From Lepisosteus oculatus (Eukaryota > Chordata > Actinopteri > Semionotiformes > Lepisosteidae): a stretch of DNA of 64,000 bases. The first letter of the stretch is position 1. Every line of letters begins with the position of its first letter. Position numbers and translations under genes: made by a program. The notes below the pieces were generated by a model, which saw only the letters and a list, made by a program, of their open reading frames with translations, searched no databases and was not told where the DNA came from. The stretch spans positions 5,406,501-5,470,500 of the forward strand of contig NC_090697.1 of assembly GCF_040954835.1 (NCBI RefSeq). The letters run 5' to 3'. This document shows, piece by piece, positions 12,755 to 25,100 of the stretch.

Positions 12755-13035
12755 ACATACAGTAAGAAAGTTCACAGGCGAGAGGATTCAGCCCATTTGG
12801 TAATTGGTAGTTAAGCAATCCAAGCCAGCTCTTTCAGACAAGGTATCGGCTTCAATAGCTTGGTGAGTAGCTCGCTCCACACTCCTACAGCCCTTTGGGT
12901 AAAGGGGTGCTCCTGTAAATGCACTTTCCACTTGTGCCCTCTGATTGGTGTTTCACGGTTCATTCTGAAGAAATCCACTGGGCGGATTTTGAAGGCTGTG
13001 AGGACCTGCATCAGTGCGTTATCGATCACAGCTCA
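12755..13035 (-). repeat. LINE 3' end fragment (Jockey/CR1-L2 type)
   Basis: The minus-strand translation includes HPFTQRAVGVWSELLTKLLK, the usual C-terminal pattern F-T-Q-R-x-V-x-x-W of this LINE group. It is a remnant. Confidence 0.5.
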
Positions 13036-13242
13036 CGCAGCAGTGTGTTATAGCCATTTCACACTCCGAGTGCTGCCTCCAACTCACACGCCGTTTTTAA
13101 GAGTGGAACCACTAGCCCAGCTTTCCCTCTTACCTGAATGAGAGAAATAGCAATAGCTTAGGGGCAAGTGTTACATTGGTGCCGGTTATGCTTGAAGAGG
13201 TTATTGGAACATGATCTTTGCAGGTCCAATGTAATGATTCAG

Positions 13243-13355
13243 ACCTGAAGAAGGCTCCACAGCCGAAATGTTGATTTCTTCTCTTTCCAGCAGGGAATAA
13301 ACCTTTACTTGCTCCTTTGCAGCCTACGCATGCTGACGCAGCTCCCCACCTGAAC
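13243..13355 (+). repeat. Hammerhead-like repeat, copy 2 (right arm only)
   Basis: CTGAAGA at 13245-13251, GGCTCCACAGCC, then GAAA at 13265-13268, followed by CAGGGAATAAACC and CTACGCATGCTGACGCAGCT. The left arm is missing. Confidence 0.65.
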
Positions 13356-13564
13356 AATGTAATGATTTTACCTGCACCACAGAACTGTATAAGGAGAGTT
13401 TTTTTTTTTTTAGGAGCACACAAGCCATAGAGCCAGAGTTTATCTGCATGCTGTCCTTATGTGTACCACAATAAATGGGACACATGCCAAAGGCATTAAT
13501 ATAAACCTGCCTTTAACGGGCTATAAAAGAAATAAATAGGTATGCCTTCTGCTGTTCTGTGCAG

Positions 13565-13895
13565 GCGTGTGGCCTTGGATATGACATTTTCTGTCTCGTG
13601 AACCGGTGTATGCATCCATTTTCAGTAATGCCTTTGTTTAGTATGGGGTTGTGGTGAGCTGGCAGACAATGGGTGCAAAGCAGGACACTGCAGTTCATCA
13701 CAGGGCACACACACACACACGCATGGGTCGAATAAGAGATTCCAGTTAACCTAAACAGCATGTCTTTGGACTATCAGATGAAGGCAAAGCAGTCTGAAAA
13801 AACCCATGCCCCACATGCACAAACATGCATACTCCACACAGAAGGTGTCAATCAAACCCAGGGGCTGTGCAGCAGCAGTACTGCATTAACCTTCC
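13565..13895 (-). repeat. SINE-type dispersed repeat (TGTGTGGAGTTTGCAT family)
   Basis: Read on the minus strand: GGTTTGATTGACACC, TGTGTGGAGTATGCATG, CCAAAGACATGCTG, then a GTGTGTGTG run and GATGAACTGCAGTG. Confidence 0.55.
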
Positions 13896-14342
13896 CAGCA
13901 CTGGTGCCACCCATCCTAGTTTGTGTCATGAAAATTACTGTTCTTATGACTTTTTTTGTTCTATTTATGCTAGATTACAGCTGTCAGTCTGTAGTAAAAA
14001 AGAAAACCCTTTTCATTCCAGAGTTTAAAAATCAAAAGGAATAGAATGTTTTTACCAGGTCAGGTTTTCTCGTATTTTCTTTTGTTGCCGATAGGAAAAT
14101 AAAGTTCCCGTAGGGGCAAAAAGCAATGCAGGCAGCCACAGTCAAGAAAAGATATCTTTGTCAGCTTATTAGTACTTCTTCATATTGTTTTGAAAGAAAT
14201 CAGAACTTAAAAATCTGACTGCTATTTAACCTTCTAAATGTGTATATTTCCAACACTTAACAAACCATATCTTTGCGGGGTCAGGGTTTTTAAAAATGCA
14301 CAAAGGGTATCATTCTTTTTTATGGACAAAAATGATTTCATT

Positions 14343-14465
14343 GTGGATGGGCGTCCCATCCAGGGTGCACCCTGCCTTGCGCCTGTTGCTTGCCGGGATG
14401 GGCTCGGGCTCGGGCTCCCTCGTGACCCTGTATTGGAAGAAGGGGTTATAAAACTGGATGGATGA
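14343..14465 (+). repeat. SINE 3' part of the same family
   Basis: GGGCGTCCCATCCAGGGTGC, CTTGCGCCTGTTGCTTGCC and GGGTTATAAAACTGGATGGA are the usual end of the family. Confidence 0.55.
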
Positions 14466-17400
14466 TTTCATTGTTCTTGATTAACCTGATTACAATATTC
14501 AATTTTCTTAATGTTTTTCATTCTTAGGCATGTTTGGTGAACAAGAGCATAGGAATGGTTATAGCTACCATTCACACAATTATTGTATATCTCAAAATGC
14601 ATGGAATGTTGTTTCTGTAGAAGCTCTGAATTCTTTGGTACTATAAAAAAGCTTATCCGGACAGCAAACGGCAACCTGTAAAATTTCTCAATACACATAC
14701 TGTACCTGTAGGTTGTTTAATTGTTTTTCTGAATGAGAATACAGAATAAGCTTTCTCATAACTCGGAGATGGGTGGCCTGAGTTGATCCCTCCAAGCAGT
14801 TTCACTGTTAATGGAGAACTCTTCTCTCTGTGCACTGGACTGTGAATTGAAACATTTCTTAGAGGCTAAACAAAGCGCAAATTAAAAAAAAACCAAGGGT
14901 ACACACTGTCAGAATTGCACTAATGGCCTGTAGTTTAAGGATCATTCTTTAAAGAAAGTCATTCTGTTGAAATCAGATATAGTGCAGCTTTTGTGGCTTA
15001 TCAGCTGGAACAGTTCAGTTTCCTGGGTCGATCCATCACCTTCAAGTTCCAGATAAGATGACAGGTTATATTTTGAAATACAGCCTACTTCAAGACTTTC
15101 TTCCCCTCTGTTATTGCTTGCCTGAGTTACAAGTCCTCTTGCCTCTGACCACCTAGATAAAAATGTGGTGTCATGTTTGAGCTCTGTTCAAATCCTGCGG
15201 AGAACAAATTTATGAGTGCAGGAAACTGCAAAATTTATGTCAGCTGCCAATGGGTAATAATTGGAACTTCTGCAGCATGCGATAGCAAAACATTATAAGA
15301 GGGCAATTCTGGATGTACCATTTTGAATATTTCAACCTGAGAGATTAGATTAAATGCTGAAGAACAAAAATGAAACTTACGATACTTGCAATGCTCTCCT
15401 TCAAAGAGTGCTATGGGAAAACATTCTGAGGAATTCTTAGAAATGTATAAATTATGTTATAAGAATTTGGTACTGTTGTAAATTTATCAAAGCATTGCAT
15501 AGTTCAGCAATTATGAAATGAAAATAAATTCAAAATGTTTGCGTCTACATTTTAGCAAATGATCATTGCACTATTTTCTAGCCCCATGACTGAACAGTTC
15601 AAGCTAATCAAAGCCAACCTGTCTATGACATATAAAGTAGAACCCGGATTCTTTTTTCCTTTTGTTTCTTCGTACTGGTTAGGAGAAAACACTGCTATTT
15701 ATATGAATGATGATTGATGATGCCATTGACAAGACTCTCCACTATGCAAGGGAAATGCAAATAGCAGCCTTTTCATCACCAGTTTTGACACCTAAAAACA
15801 CATACATCTGCTATACAGACCTACTGCCTCAGTGCATCAGTGCCCACATTTAAATATATTTATTGGATATTAATGTATCACAGGAAGCAGGCAATAATAT
15901 CCTGGTCCGTTTTAAGGGTTAGTGTGAGGGTTACAAATACAGAATTGCACAAAGAGCTGGCTCCGATGGGACCGCTGCAGAAGGGCCTGAAACATGAGTC
16001 AGGTAATGCTGCTGTCCATAATGATGTTGTCCAGCCCACTGGACTCCTGTAGGCAGCTGCTACTTTCAAAGCTAAGCCTCTTCAATGGCTTGCAGGAGTC
16101 AGAGGCTTTACATCAGATCTAGTGGTGCATTCTGTACTGTGCTGCCAACCGTTTTGCATTTGCTACCAGAGGAATGTAATGTACCCTCATGAGTCATCTG
16201 AAATTGAACTTAATATTGTGAAAATAACACCTGAAATCTTAAAGCAACTGAGGCAGCTAGTAGATTTACTTTTTCGTGAAAATGTGCAGAAATCCATCCA
16301 ATTAAGGGTTCCTTGGGAGCCGGAGTCTATCGCAGTCAGCAGCAGGCACAGGGCGGGGTACACCCTGGGCGAGACACCCACTCATCACAGAGCACACACG
16401 GACACAAAACACGGCCACACTCACTCACACCGGGGCCAGCTTTCCCTGAAGCCAGTGAACCTCCAGTACGTCTTTCAGCTCTGGGAGGACACAGGAGTAC
16501 CCAGCTTTTACAGGGTACCGATGCATCTCTCCGCGCCACTGTGCCGCCAACCTGCAGAAATATCTCTTTTCAGAGTGCATGATGTAATGCTAGATGAGAA
16601 CTGGGAAGTTAAGACATCCGTCATTGTCTCCACCAGCAGTTGTCATGCCCTTTTTTGTGTTTGGGGCAATCTGGAGTTCCATATACTATATATACACTAA
16701 ATAAACGGAACAAGGAGGCATGTAAATATCTCTGGGATAACTGGACAAATATGCTCCGTTTCAGTTTTCTTTCAGCATACCGTTTTATTCAGTACAACAC
16801 CCTTTATAACCTTCCAGGCATTTTCTCTATTTATGAATACCTTATACTTCCACACATGATGTTCATTTGGGCTCTAAACTGGAACCATGTTTTTCCGGGT
16901 GATTACAATCTGGTGACCCCAGCGAAGCACAAGGAAAGCTGAACACTACCACATGCTCCATTCTGCAAGTATTATATTCCTCCTCTTGCACGCTGTACCT
17001 AGATGAGTAACACGGCAGTTCAGGAATGCTGTGTTTTAGAATATCTCTGTAGGGAGATAGAGATCCAGCTTTTAGGAAAGGAAATATCATATAAAGCTTA
17101 GTCCCAGGCTCACTGGGCAAGAGAAGTTTAGAAATGTTAGTGTGTATCAGTTCTGTGCGTTTTGTGTGTTTATGTTCTTGCGTATACTTTTCTATGTGTG
17201 CGTGCATTTATAAATTTGATGGAGTGGCAGTTCTGTGTTTCTGGATTGCTGATGGAATGGTTTGGTTTAGTGCACTGCAGTATAACGGCGGCAAAGGCAA
17301 CATTGCCATCTTGTGGTCAGAGTGAGTTCACCCACTTATCCGAAAGCTTCTGCAATCTGCAGTCCATCCAGGAAGCATATGGCACAAGGTGGAACTACTC

Positions 17401-18245
17401 CCTGGACAGGACATCAGCCCGTCACAGGGCACGCACCACCAAGCACACAGGAACAATTAGAGACATTCATTAGTGTCACCAGAGGCAAAGGCTGCAGTAT
17501 CACCTTCCTTGTGTTCTTGTTTCAACAGTTTGGTCAAACTCTAATGCAACAAAGTTGATAGTGTGTTTAAAGTAAATCTGACATCACTCATCTGGCTGAG
17601 GAAAGGGCAACCTGATGGTAAGGACAAAGCTGACAGGACCCGCCTTGTATCCTGAGGAATGAGCCAGGGAGCCGCAACAAGGGTGAAGACGTGTGAGGAA
17701 AGATGCACAAAGGGCTGCTCAGAAGGTGAGATATTTAAATGTAGAGGTTCAGAGGAGATTGAGGTTAAACCTTGACCTTCTCCTTAACCCCTGGGAATCT
17801 GTACAAATCTATACAAATAGTAAACTGAGACCACTAAGAATCTGAATGTTTCTCCAATTTTATTTAACAGGTGGCAAGATGTGTGTACAGCCACTTAAAC
17901 TTTTCTATTTATGACCTTACACTGTAGACATTATGAATTTATCAGTCAGAATAAATGCTAACTCAGGCAAACAATATGCCATTGAATGGCTAAAGAGCGT
18001 TTTATAGCATACAAGGAATAATATAATGTATTTACATATTATTTTAAGATTATTTGTTATTGTGTTTATAGAAGGAGACCCGCGTTCAAGAAACTACTGA
18101 GCTGTAGACCGTAATGATATAAAAGTATCAACGTATCAAGTGGTGTAAAACAAAGTTTAGAGTTCAACATAACACTAAAAAATGATCTGCAACAAGCAAA
18201 ACATTACAGTGTCTAAAAGTGACACCTGGAGAGGAGACTTAAGAA
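14466..18245. other. AT-rich spacer, no gene seen
   Basis: It contains only SINE fragments near 16290-16450 and 17360-17465 (minus) and an AATAAA on the minus strand at 17859-17864, the only plausible polyadenylation signal downstream of traf3ip2 that I noticed. Confidence 0.4.
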
Positions 18246-18762
18246 GGTACAGGAAGGTGGTGAAAGATCTAGTCCCAGTGTCCCAGAGTGTTCAGGTACA
18301 GGAAGGTGGTTAGAGATCTAGTCCCAGTGTCCCAGAGTGTTCAGGTACAGGAAGGTGGTTAGAGATCTAGTCCCAGTGCCCCAGAGTGTTCAGGTACAGG
18401 AAGGTGGTTAGAGATCTAGTCCCAGTGTCCCAGAGTGTTCAGGTACAGGAAGGTGGTTGAAGATCAGGCCCCAGTGCACTGTCCCAGGGTGTTCAGGTAC
18501 AGGAAGGTGGTTAAAGCTCAGGCCCCAGTGCACTGTCCCAGGGTGTTCAGGTACAGGAAGGTGGTTAAAGCTCAGGCCCCAGTGCACTGTCCCAGGGTGT
18601 TCAGGTACAGGAAGGTGGTTAAAGCTCAGGCCCCAGTGCACTGTCCCAGGGTGTTCAGGTACAGGAAGGTGGTTAAAGCTCAGGCCCCAGTGCACTGTCC
18701 CAGGGTGTTCAGGTACAGGAAGGTGGTTAAAGCTCAGGCCCCAGTGCAGTGTCCCAGGGTGT
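18246..18762. repeat. Minisatellite, 49-bp units then 54-bp units
   Basis: Units begin TCAGGTACAGGAAGGTGGTT. About four copies of 49 bp (with AGAGATCTAGTCCCAGTGT) are followed by six of 54 bp (with AAAGCTCAGGCCCCAGTG). It lies 225 bp downstream of the traf3ip2 stop, probably in its 3' UTR or flank. The open frames inside, on both strands, are repeat products. Confidence 0.95.
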
Positions 18763-18986
18763 CTGGTTCCACCACAGCCAAGCTAAGTAACAAGTATGAG
18801 AGGAACTTGAGAGGAGAAGCTACTCAGTCAGCAGTAGATGACCACAGACGAGTCATCATCCTCAAAATCATCTGATGTTATTTTGTTCTTCTCTCTTTTC
18901 ATCTTTGAATATTTCAGCTTCGGCGGTGCTAGCCAATAGGACGTTCTGAGTTTGGAGGGCCGGGCGAGGGATCAGTCCGTGAACTG

Positions 18987-19160
18987 TCAGGGTGGTTTGA
19001 TCAGCTGATTGGGGCCCACAGGCCGGATGTGGAGAGTGAGCTCTTTGCCCAGGGGCGGGGAGATGTACTTCTCCTCCCTCAGAAGTCGCAGGAGCAGGTC
19101 TTCAGTCTCTGAGGGCCATCTGTAAATGCGGGTGTTCTGGAGCCACCCAGGAACATGTCT
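18987..19160 (-). CDS. traf3ip2: traf3ip2 last coding exon
   Basis: This 174-nt exon gives 57 codons and a TGA stop (18989-18987). It reads [16 protein letters not shown], then [15 protein letters not shown], ending LIKPP. The HVPxWLQNT and [10 protein letters not shown] blocks are the human C-terminal landmarks. The acceptor is TTTGCAG. Confidence 0.92.
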   Translation of the reverse strand, partial: RHVPGWLQNTRIYRWPSETEDLLLRLLREEKYISPPLGKELTLHIRPVGPNQLIKPP

Positions 19161-22100
19161 CTGCAAAGAGCAGCAGTACTGTCAAATTCCACAAACTCTG
19201 AAGGCTTACACCGAACATAATAAACACACTGTATGAAAGCAAAGCCTGGAATGTTTTGTAGTGTGCCAGGAATACAGGCACTATAATGTCTTTTTCTCTT
19301 GCTAAAGGACTGTCTTTAAAATTCACCGCAGCAAGAGGACCAATATGAAGGAGCCGACACACTCCTAAAATCCTGCATTTTCAAGTAGGATGCAGTTTTA
19401 TTGCAAGTCAATAGAGCACAAAAGGATATGGAGGAACTAAGCAACGATGAAAGAAATCTGCAGTCATTATTAATGTGTCTTTTCCAACCTGTCCTTACTA
19501 GAGTGCCATAAGATATGGATAAATGAACAACGGGCAAGGTGAAGGGCAGGCTTTTGCTTTCTCAGTTGCAGGGATGACATTGAGTACTACTGACCTTGGT
19601 GGCATTTGGGAAGAGCACAGGTATAAATCTGAAATTCAGGCTTCCTTGCTGAATGAACTCGTTCTGCATCTGCAAGGCCACATGCAAACAAATTAAAAAA
19701 GCTGCATATGCACTAAATATTCTGGTTGTGTGCATAAACATATCATTCTCATACCATATCAACAAAATGAATAGCATTAGAAATACAAATATCTAATCAG
19801 CAAAGGTTTTGGACACTGAAATCAAACTTTCTTCCACATAACTAATCAATAATAACACCACATGATCACTTGGACATTTAAAAACAGTATAAAACATTTA
19901 TAAGTTTTTTGCAAAAATTGTAATAGGCCCACATTGTTTCTTTAGTTTTTAGTACAGTAGCTAATTAATCTAGAGATTTCAACACTGTGCAGTTTTTTCC
20001 AGATTCCCTCAACCCCAATTTGCAGAAATGGCTTCCTATTACTTTCCAAATTCTGAGATAGTGGACTTTGAAAAGCCTGCAAGCTCATGAATAAATCGCT
20101 AATGTTCCATTCTAGTCCAGACAGCTGTACATTAAACTTCAGGAACTCAACAGTGGGTTGGCATGCATCCCAGCCCTTGACCATTGTTAAGCCTTCTCTA
20201 TTCTTACAGTTGATCGCTTGGAAAGCAATATATATATAATTTTGATTTCAAAACATGATTACAGAAACATTAGGTTCCCTGTTTATAACCCTTTAAGAAA
20301 TTCCTTTAGTACACAATGGCCTAGGCACCTTGTTTGTGTGAATGGTAGTGACATGTCGAGTGTGATTTATTCCCAGCATGAAGAGGGGGCAGAAACTGTG
20401 CAGCTGGATTGTGACACACAGCTGTGATTCCTTGGCCCTGTTGTGCTGAATACTCCCCTCTCGAAGGCAGAGATTTCACAGGCTAGCATCAGCAAATACC
20501 AGTGTCTCAGCACAGCCTGTGAGCTGCCTTTCAGAGTTTCAGAGGCTTTGTGATTGATATAACATGAAGACACCACGAGGGAGCAGCATGTAAAAACAAT
20601 CATTCTTGCCATGGATAAAGTGTGTATTCACAGCTGGCTGAAGTCTATCCTGGAAACACAGGCAGGACAGAGTCCCTCTGGATGGTATGTGAGTCAGTTG
20701 CAGGGCCAATGTAAAAGGGATCAATTAAAGCAGCTGATCAGATGTAACCAGCATGTTTTTGAAAATTAGAAGCAAACCAGAACAACTGGGAACACCCACA
20801 GGGAAAACGTGCAAAATCTCCATGTGGACAGACACCCGAGGAAGAGCTAACTCACGCCAGCATGAAAAAGATCTCCCTTCATGGTTGATTACTGTATATT
20901 CTTTTCCTGAAACAGCAGTGGGAGTACATTTGGTTTGGGGCTGCTGTGCTGTCCCAGGGCCCTGAGAGCTTGCCATCCTGACAGAACAATGGATTTAGTG
21001 TTGTACAGCATCAGCAGATTCTGGGGAATAACAGGGCGTCCAATCACCAGCTGCAGCTGAGCCATACGTGGGTCATTCAGCAAGACGATGACCCTGAACA
21101 TGCAAGCAGATCTACAGTGAGGTCTACGCAGAAAGTCACTGGGACCGAGCTACCCTCCATCAACCAGATATATCGACCGCTGCCACAACCGGGCTCGAGC
21201 TATACTTCGGGACCCAATTCACCTTGCCCACAACCTGTTTTCACCCCTGGGTTCTGGCAGGAGGCATCGCAGTATCAGAACACTGACCAATAGATTCAAA
21301 ACCAGTTTCTTCCCCCAGGCAGTCCGCATCATAAACAGCTCAAATCAGCACCTGCACATATTAGCACCTGCACTTTGAGGTGCTGCGCTGTTTGCACTGT
21401 CCTGTCTTGGCTGTATTATAACGTCTATAGTCTGAATTTATTGTCCATGTCTGTTTGTCATTTCTGGCTATTATTTTTCTCCACTGTTACTGGGTACAGC
21501 TGAACGAGTAAACATTCCAATACACTTGTTGTATATGGCCAATAAAAAATCTTGAATCTTGAAGAAGGAGACATTTCATATTTTGGACTGGTCAAGTTAC
21601 AGTCTGGAAAGTCTGGTGAGCTGTTCATACAAGACAACCCCAAATGTCACTGACATGAAGAGATTTTATGTGGAACAATGGGCCAAAATTCCTAAAAAAC
21701 AATGTGAAATCATCAAAGCTCCAGACGGTGTCACTAGTCATTGAATTGAAGGATTCACAAACTTATTCACAAGAGGATATTTACTGTTGGAACATTTTGT
21801 TGATTAAAGAATTCAAGTACATCTGTTGTCTATGTGTTGTGCATTTAATCAGGTCACCTTAATCTTTTATTGAGACTTGAAGATCTAGATCTTGAAGAAT
21901 TAGATGAAGATCTAATTGTGCTTTAGTTCTAAAATATAAGAGAATACTGACCAAGCAAGAGGATTCACAAATGTTTTTTAACTATAACACCATGAGTGCT
22001 AAAACTCAGATTCCCTGATGAGCAGTGCAGGCATTTTAAGATTTCCTTGCCAGTTCCCTCATGCAACATTGAATTTTTTACACACTAGAACCTAATTTAA

Positions 22101-25100
22101 ATTGATGTTAACTCCCAGACATGATCTTGGTCTGGTAATGTACAGAAGACAATGTCGCTGTGCTAAGGAAGAGCGAGGCTTCTGCACGGTCACTTACCAT
22201 GGTATGAATATACTTTGTGTGTAATCCATGCTCATCCAAGCCTGTTCCCTCAATGTCCTCTTTGTACTTGGGACTCACAACTACAATTATGAGTACTGAT
22301 TTCTGCAATAGAAGGATTGGCAGTAATTAAATAGTCAAATCAAACGGTACTGCTTTGAAAACACCAATGTGGCGTGCAATTTCTGCAGCCTTAACTTGTG
22401 TCAGCTAGCAGACTACAGCTATTTACACAAGGATATAGGCGAAGACAAATCTCAACAAGATTTTAGTTCAGGGAACGTCAGATGAATTGAGCGCTCATCA
22501 TTTATAGGCATGTCACACAAATACTGCGGCTATTGAAAAAAGTGCTGTAGACCTTTAGTCTGCCTGTTGTTGCTTACTTATTTAGCTTGTGTTGTGGCTT
22601 AAAAACCAATGCCACAACAATACCAATACATATATTTTTTTCTTTTAATTGTATTTTTTAATTGCCCGTGATTTTTTCCCTTCTTTAGTCAGTCATGATG
22701 TTTCTTGCACTTTCATTCACAATATGGTTATAAGGGCTCTGTAAGGCCGAAGTGGAGAGGTCAGTTTGGAGTTCTAACACAGCACTTCTTTTGGCCTCTC
22801 CTGTACGTCATGTAAAGTGATCTTTACTGTAGCTGTGGTTTGTTTCAAATGCGTTTGTAAGGTTTTGCCGTCATACTGAATTTGCACAGCACTTCGTAGC
22901 GGATTAATCCCCTGAAACATATTGATTATTCCTTCAAAACTCCAAATAACCAGATGATAGTGTGTGGGAAATGAAAAAAAGGAAAGGAAATACAATATTT
23001 TGGGGGTGAATTAGCAGTTGGAAAAATACAGTACTGTGACATCCATGAACATATACCCCCCTTGAAAAGCATATATAACATTACACATTCCTGAAAGCAA
23101 CATACTGTATGTGAATGTTAAAATGTACAAACTAAGAACTGAATGTAATTGCAATTATAATTGTTCTTACACTCCTTTTTTTATGCTTACGTCTTTTAAA
23201 TAACTGTCCATCCACTTATTGATGTCCATACGCCTTATTGGGTTGTCAAATATATCAATCTGGAACAAAGGAAGAGATGCGACCAATGATCTTTGAATCA
23301 ACAGTCTCTGAACTGAAGTACATCAAGTCCAGCTCAAGACACAAATACAAAGCACACTTATTGTAATGGCTAAGTAAAACCTAAGTAAAACAGGTAATGC
23401 AACAACACTGAAGAAGAACAGCATTTTAATGCTTACTATAGACGTATCCTGCTGCAGACTGTATAATAAAAAGTTTTTAAAATGCCTTTATACTTGTTCA
23501 CATAGAAAATTGTGGATGAGTACAGTAACGTCTCTCATAAAGAAATACCACTGGGGTGTGAGCTGCAAAGTGTGTAACCAAACGAACAAAGTAGCAGATG
23601 AGAAGGAGACTTGACTTTCTGTCCCTACTTACCGCTGGCCGAAAGCCTTGTTTTGTCAGAAATTCCACAAAGGTTAGTATCTCACGAGCTGCGTCCACTG
23701 AATACGTAACAAATAAATTCCCTGAAAACAAATTCAGAATGTGGACTTTTAATATGTCACTTTCTACTAGATATGAAACTTTGGGGGTTACTGCTAACAT
23801 TCCTCTAAATAAACTTTCGTATTCATTTCAGAACAGCCAGTGAGAATTAAGAACACTTTATGGAAAGCAAAAATGTTATTCATTAAACAACTGACTTTAT
23901 ATTGAATAAAGAATTGAATTAAATAATGTATATTTTCTTTTAGTGCTTGCCTTTTCTCCACTTGTAAAGTGCCCCAAATCCGGTTGATGTACATGGGTAC
24001 TGAAACAAATCCTCCCTGTTATATTCTTGCCAAGAAACTCATCCAACTGTGGCATGTGACATGAAGCACATCAATATGAAAGTGGTATTAATACGCCTCA
24101 GAATCCTGCCTTATGAAGCATATTTTTTTTTCTGAAAAGGTGCTGTACTGCAAACCTTTTTTATATTTCACTCACGGCATTCATCTGGCAGGTTGATGGT
24201 TTTCAACATTCCCGGTTCCTCTGTCCCGCTGACAGCAGGCTGGCGGTACGGAGGAGGCAGAGGTGGAGAAGGTACGATGTCAATCTGAGACATCACCCCC
24301 ACAGAGGGGGCGGCACAGCCCGGTGTACTGTGAAGACCGCGGTGGAGGCCGTAGGCAGAGGAGTGACTGTCTCTCACACCGAATCGAAAATGAGGCTGAT
24401 TCCTACAAAACAACGCCATCACTGCGATTAACACGGCGCTTTCCACTTCTTTTGTTACAGAACCCTTGCAGAAAAAGGACAAAATAACTCAAAATTACAG
24501 CGTTCCTCAAACATGAAACCTACACGTATGCTCCCGTAAATCACTACAAGTAGGGGGACGGTCCTACATGTTTAACTTGTAACAGAAGCCCTGAGAGATG
24601 TCAGGTCTGGGTCATTCAGTGTCAGGGTTCTGTCGTATCACCATTTGTGAGCGCGATCTGATTAAACTTTCCAGATGAACACATGTTGCTGAGTTCTGTC
24701 AGAATTAGGGACATAAAGATGGATTTGAAGATCCACTGATCACCCGTTAACTGATACACTCAATTTTAAAATTCTCCACTAGACCTACTGTAAACCTCCA
24801 TTCTTCCGTTCAGAACAACAAGAGCACAGATTTGTTCTCATGATGATTTGAATGTGGGAGAAAATAATCTAATTTTGCAAACATTAAGCCACATTTTCAA
24901 ACAGTAGATGGACCCTCCAATAACAAACATCCTTACTGTGTTTCAGAGGAGTGCTGTTGCACACACAGTATAATTATCTGAGTTCCTCCTGACTTACAGG
25001 TCTAGTATATAGACCATGAAAGTATTGGTAAGGGTTCAAAAGAAAAAGTTAAAATTAAAAAAATAAAATAACTATGTTTTGAAAGCAGTAATAAAGATAT

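Noticed and set aside
18408-18875. Open frames of 95-146 codons at 18.4-18.9 kb
   Set aside because: The 54-bp unit keeps frames open by arithmetic; no family similarity.
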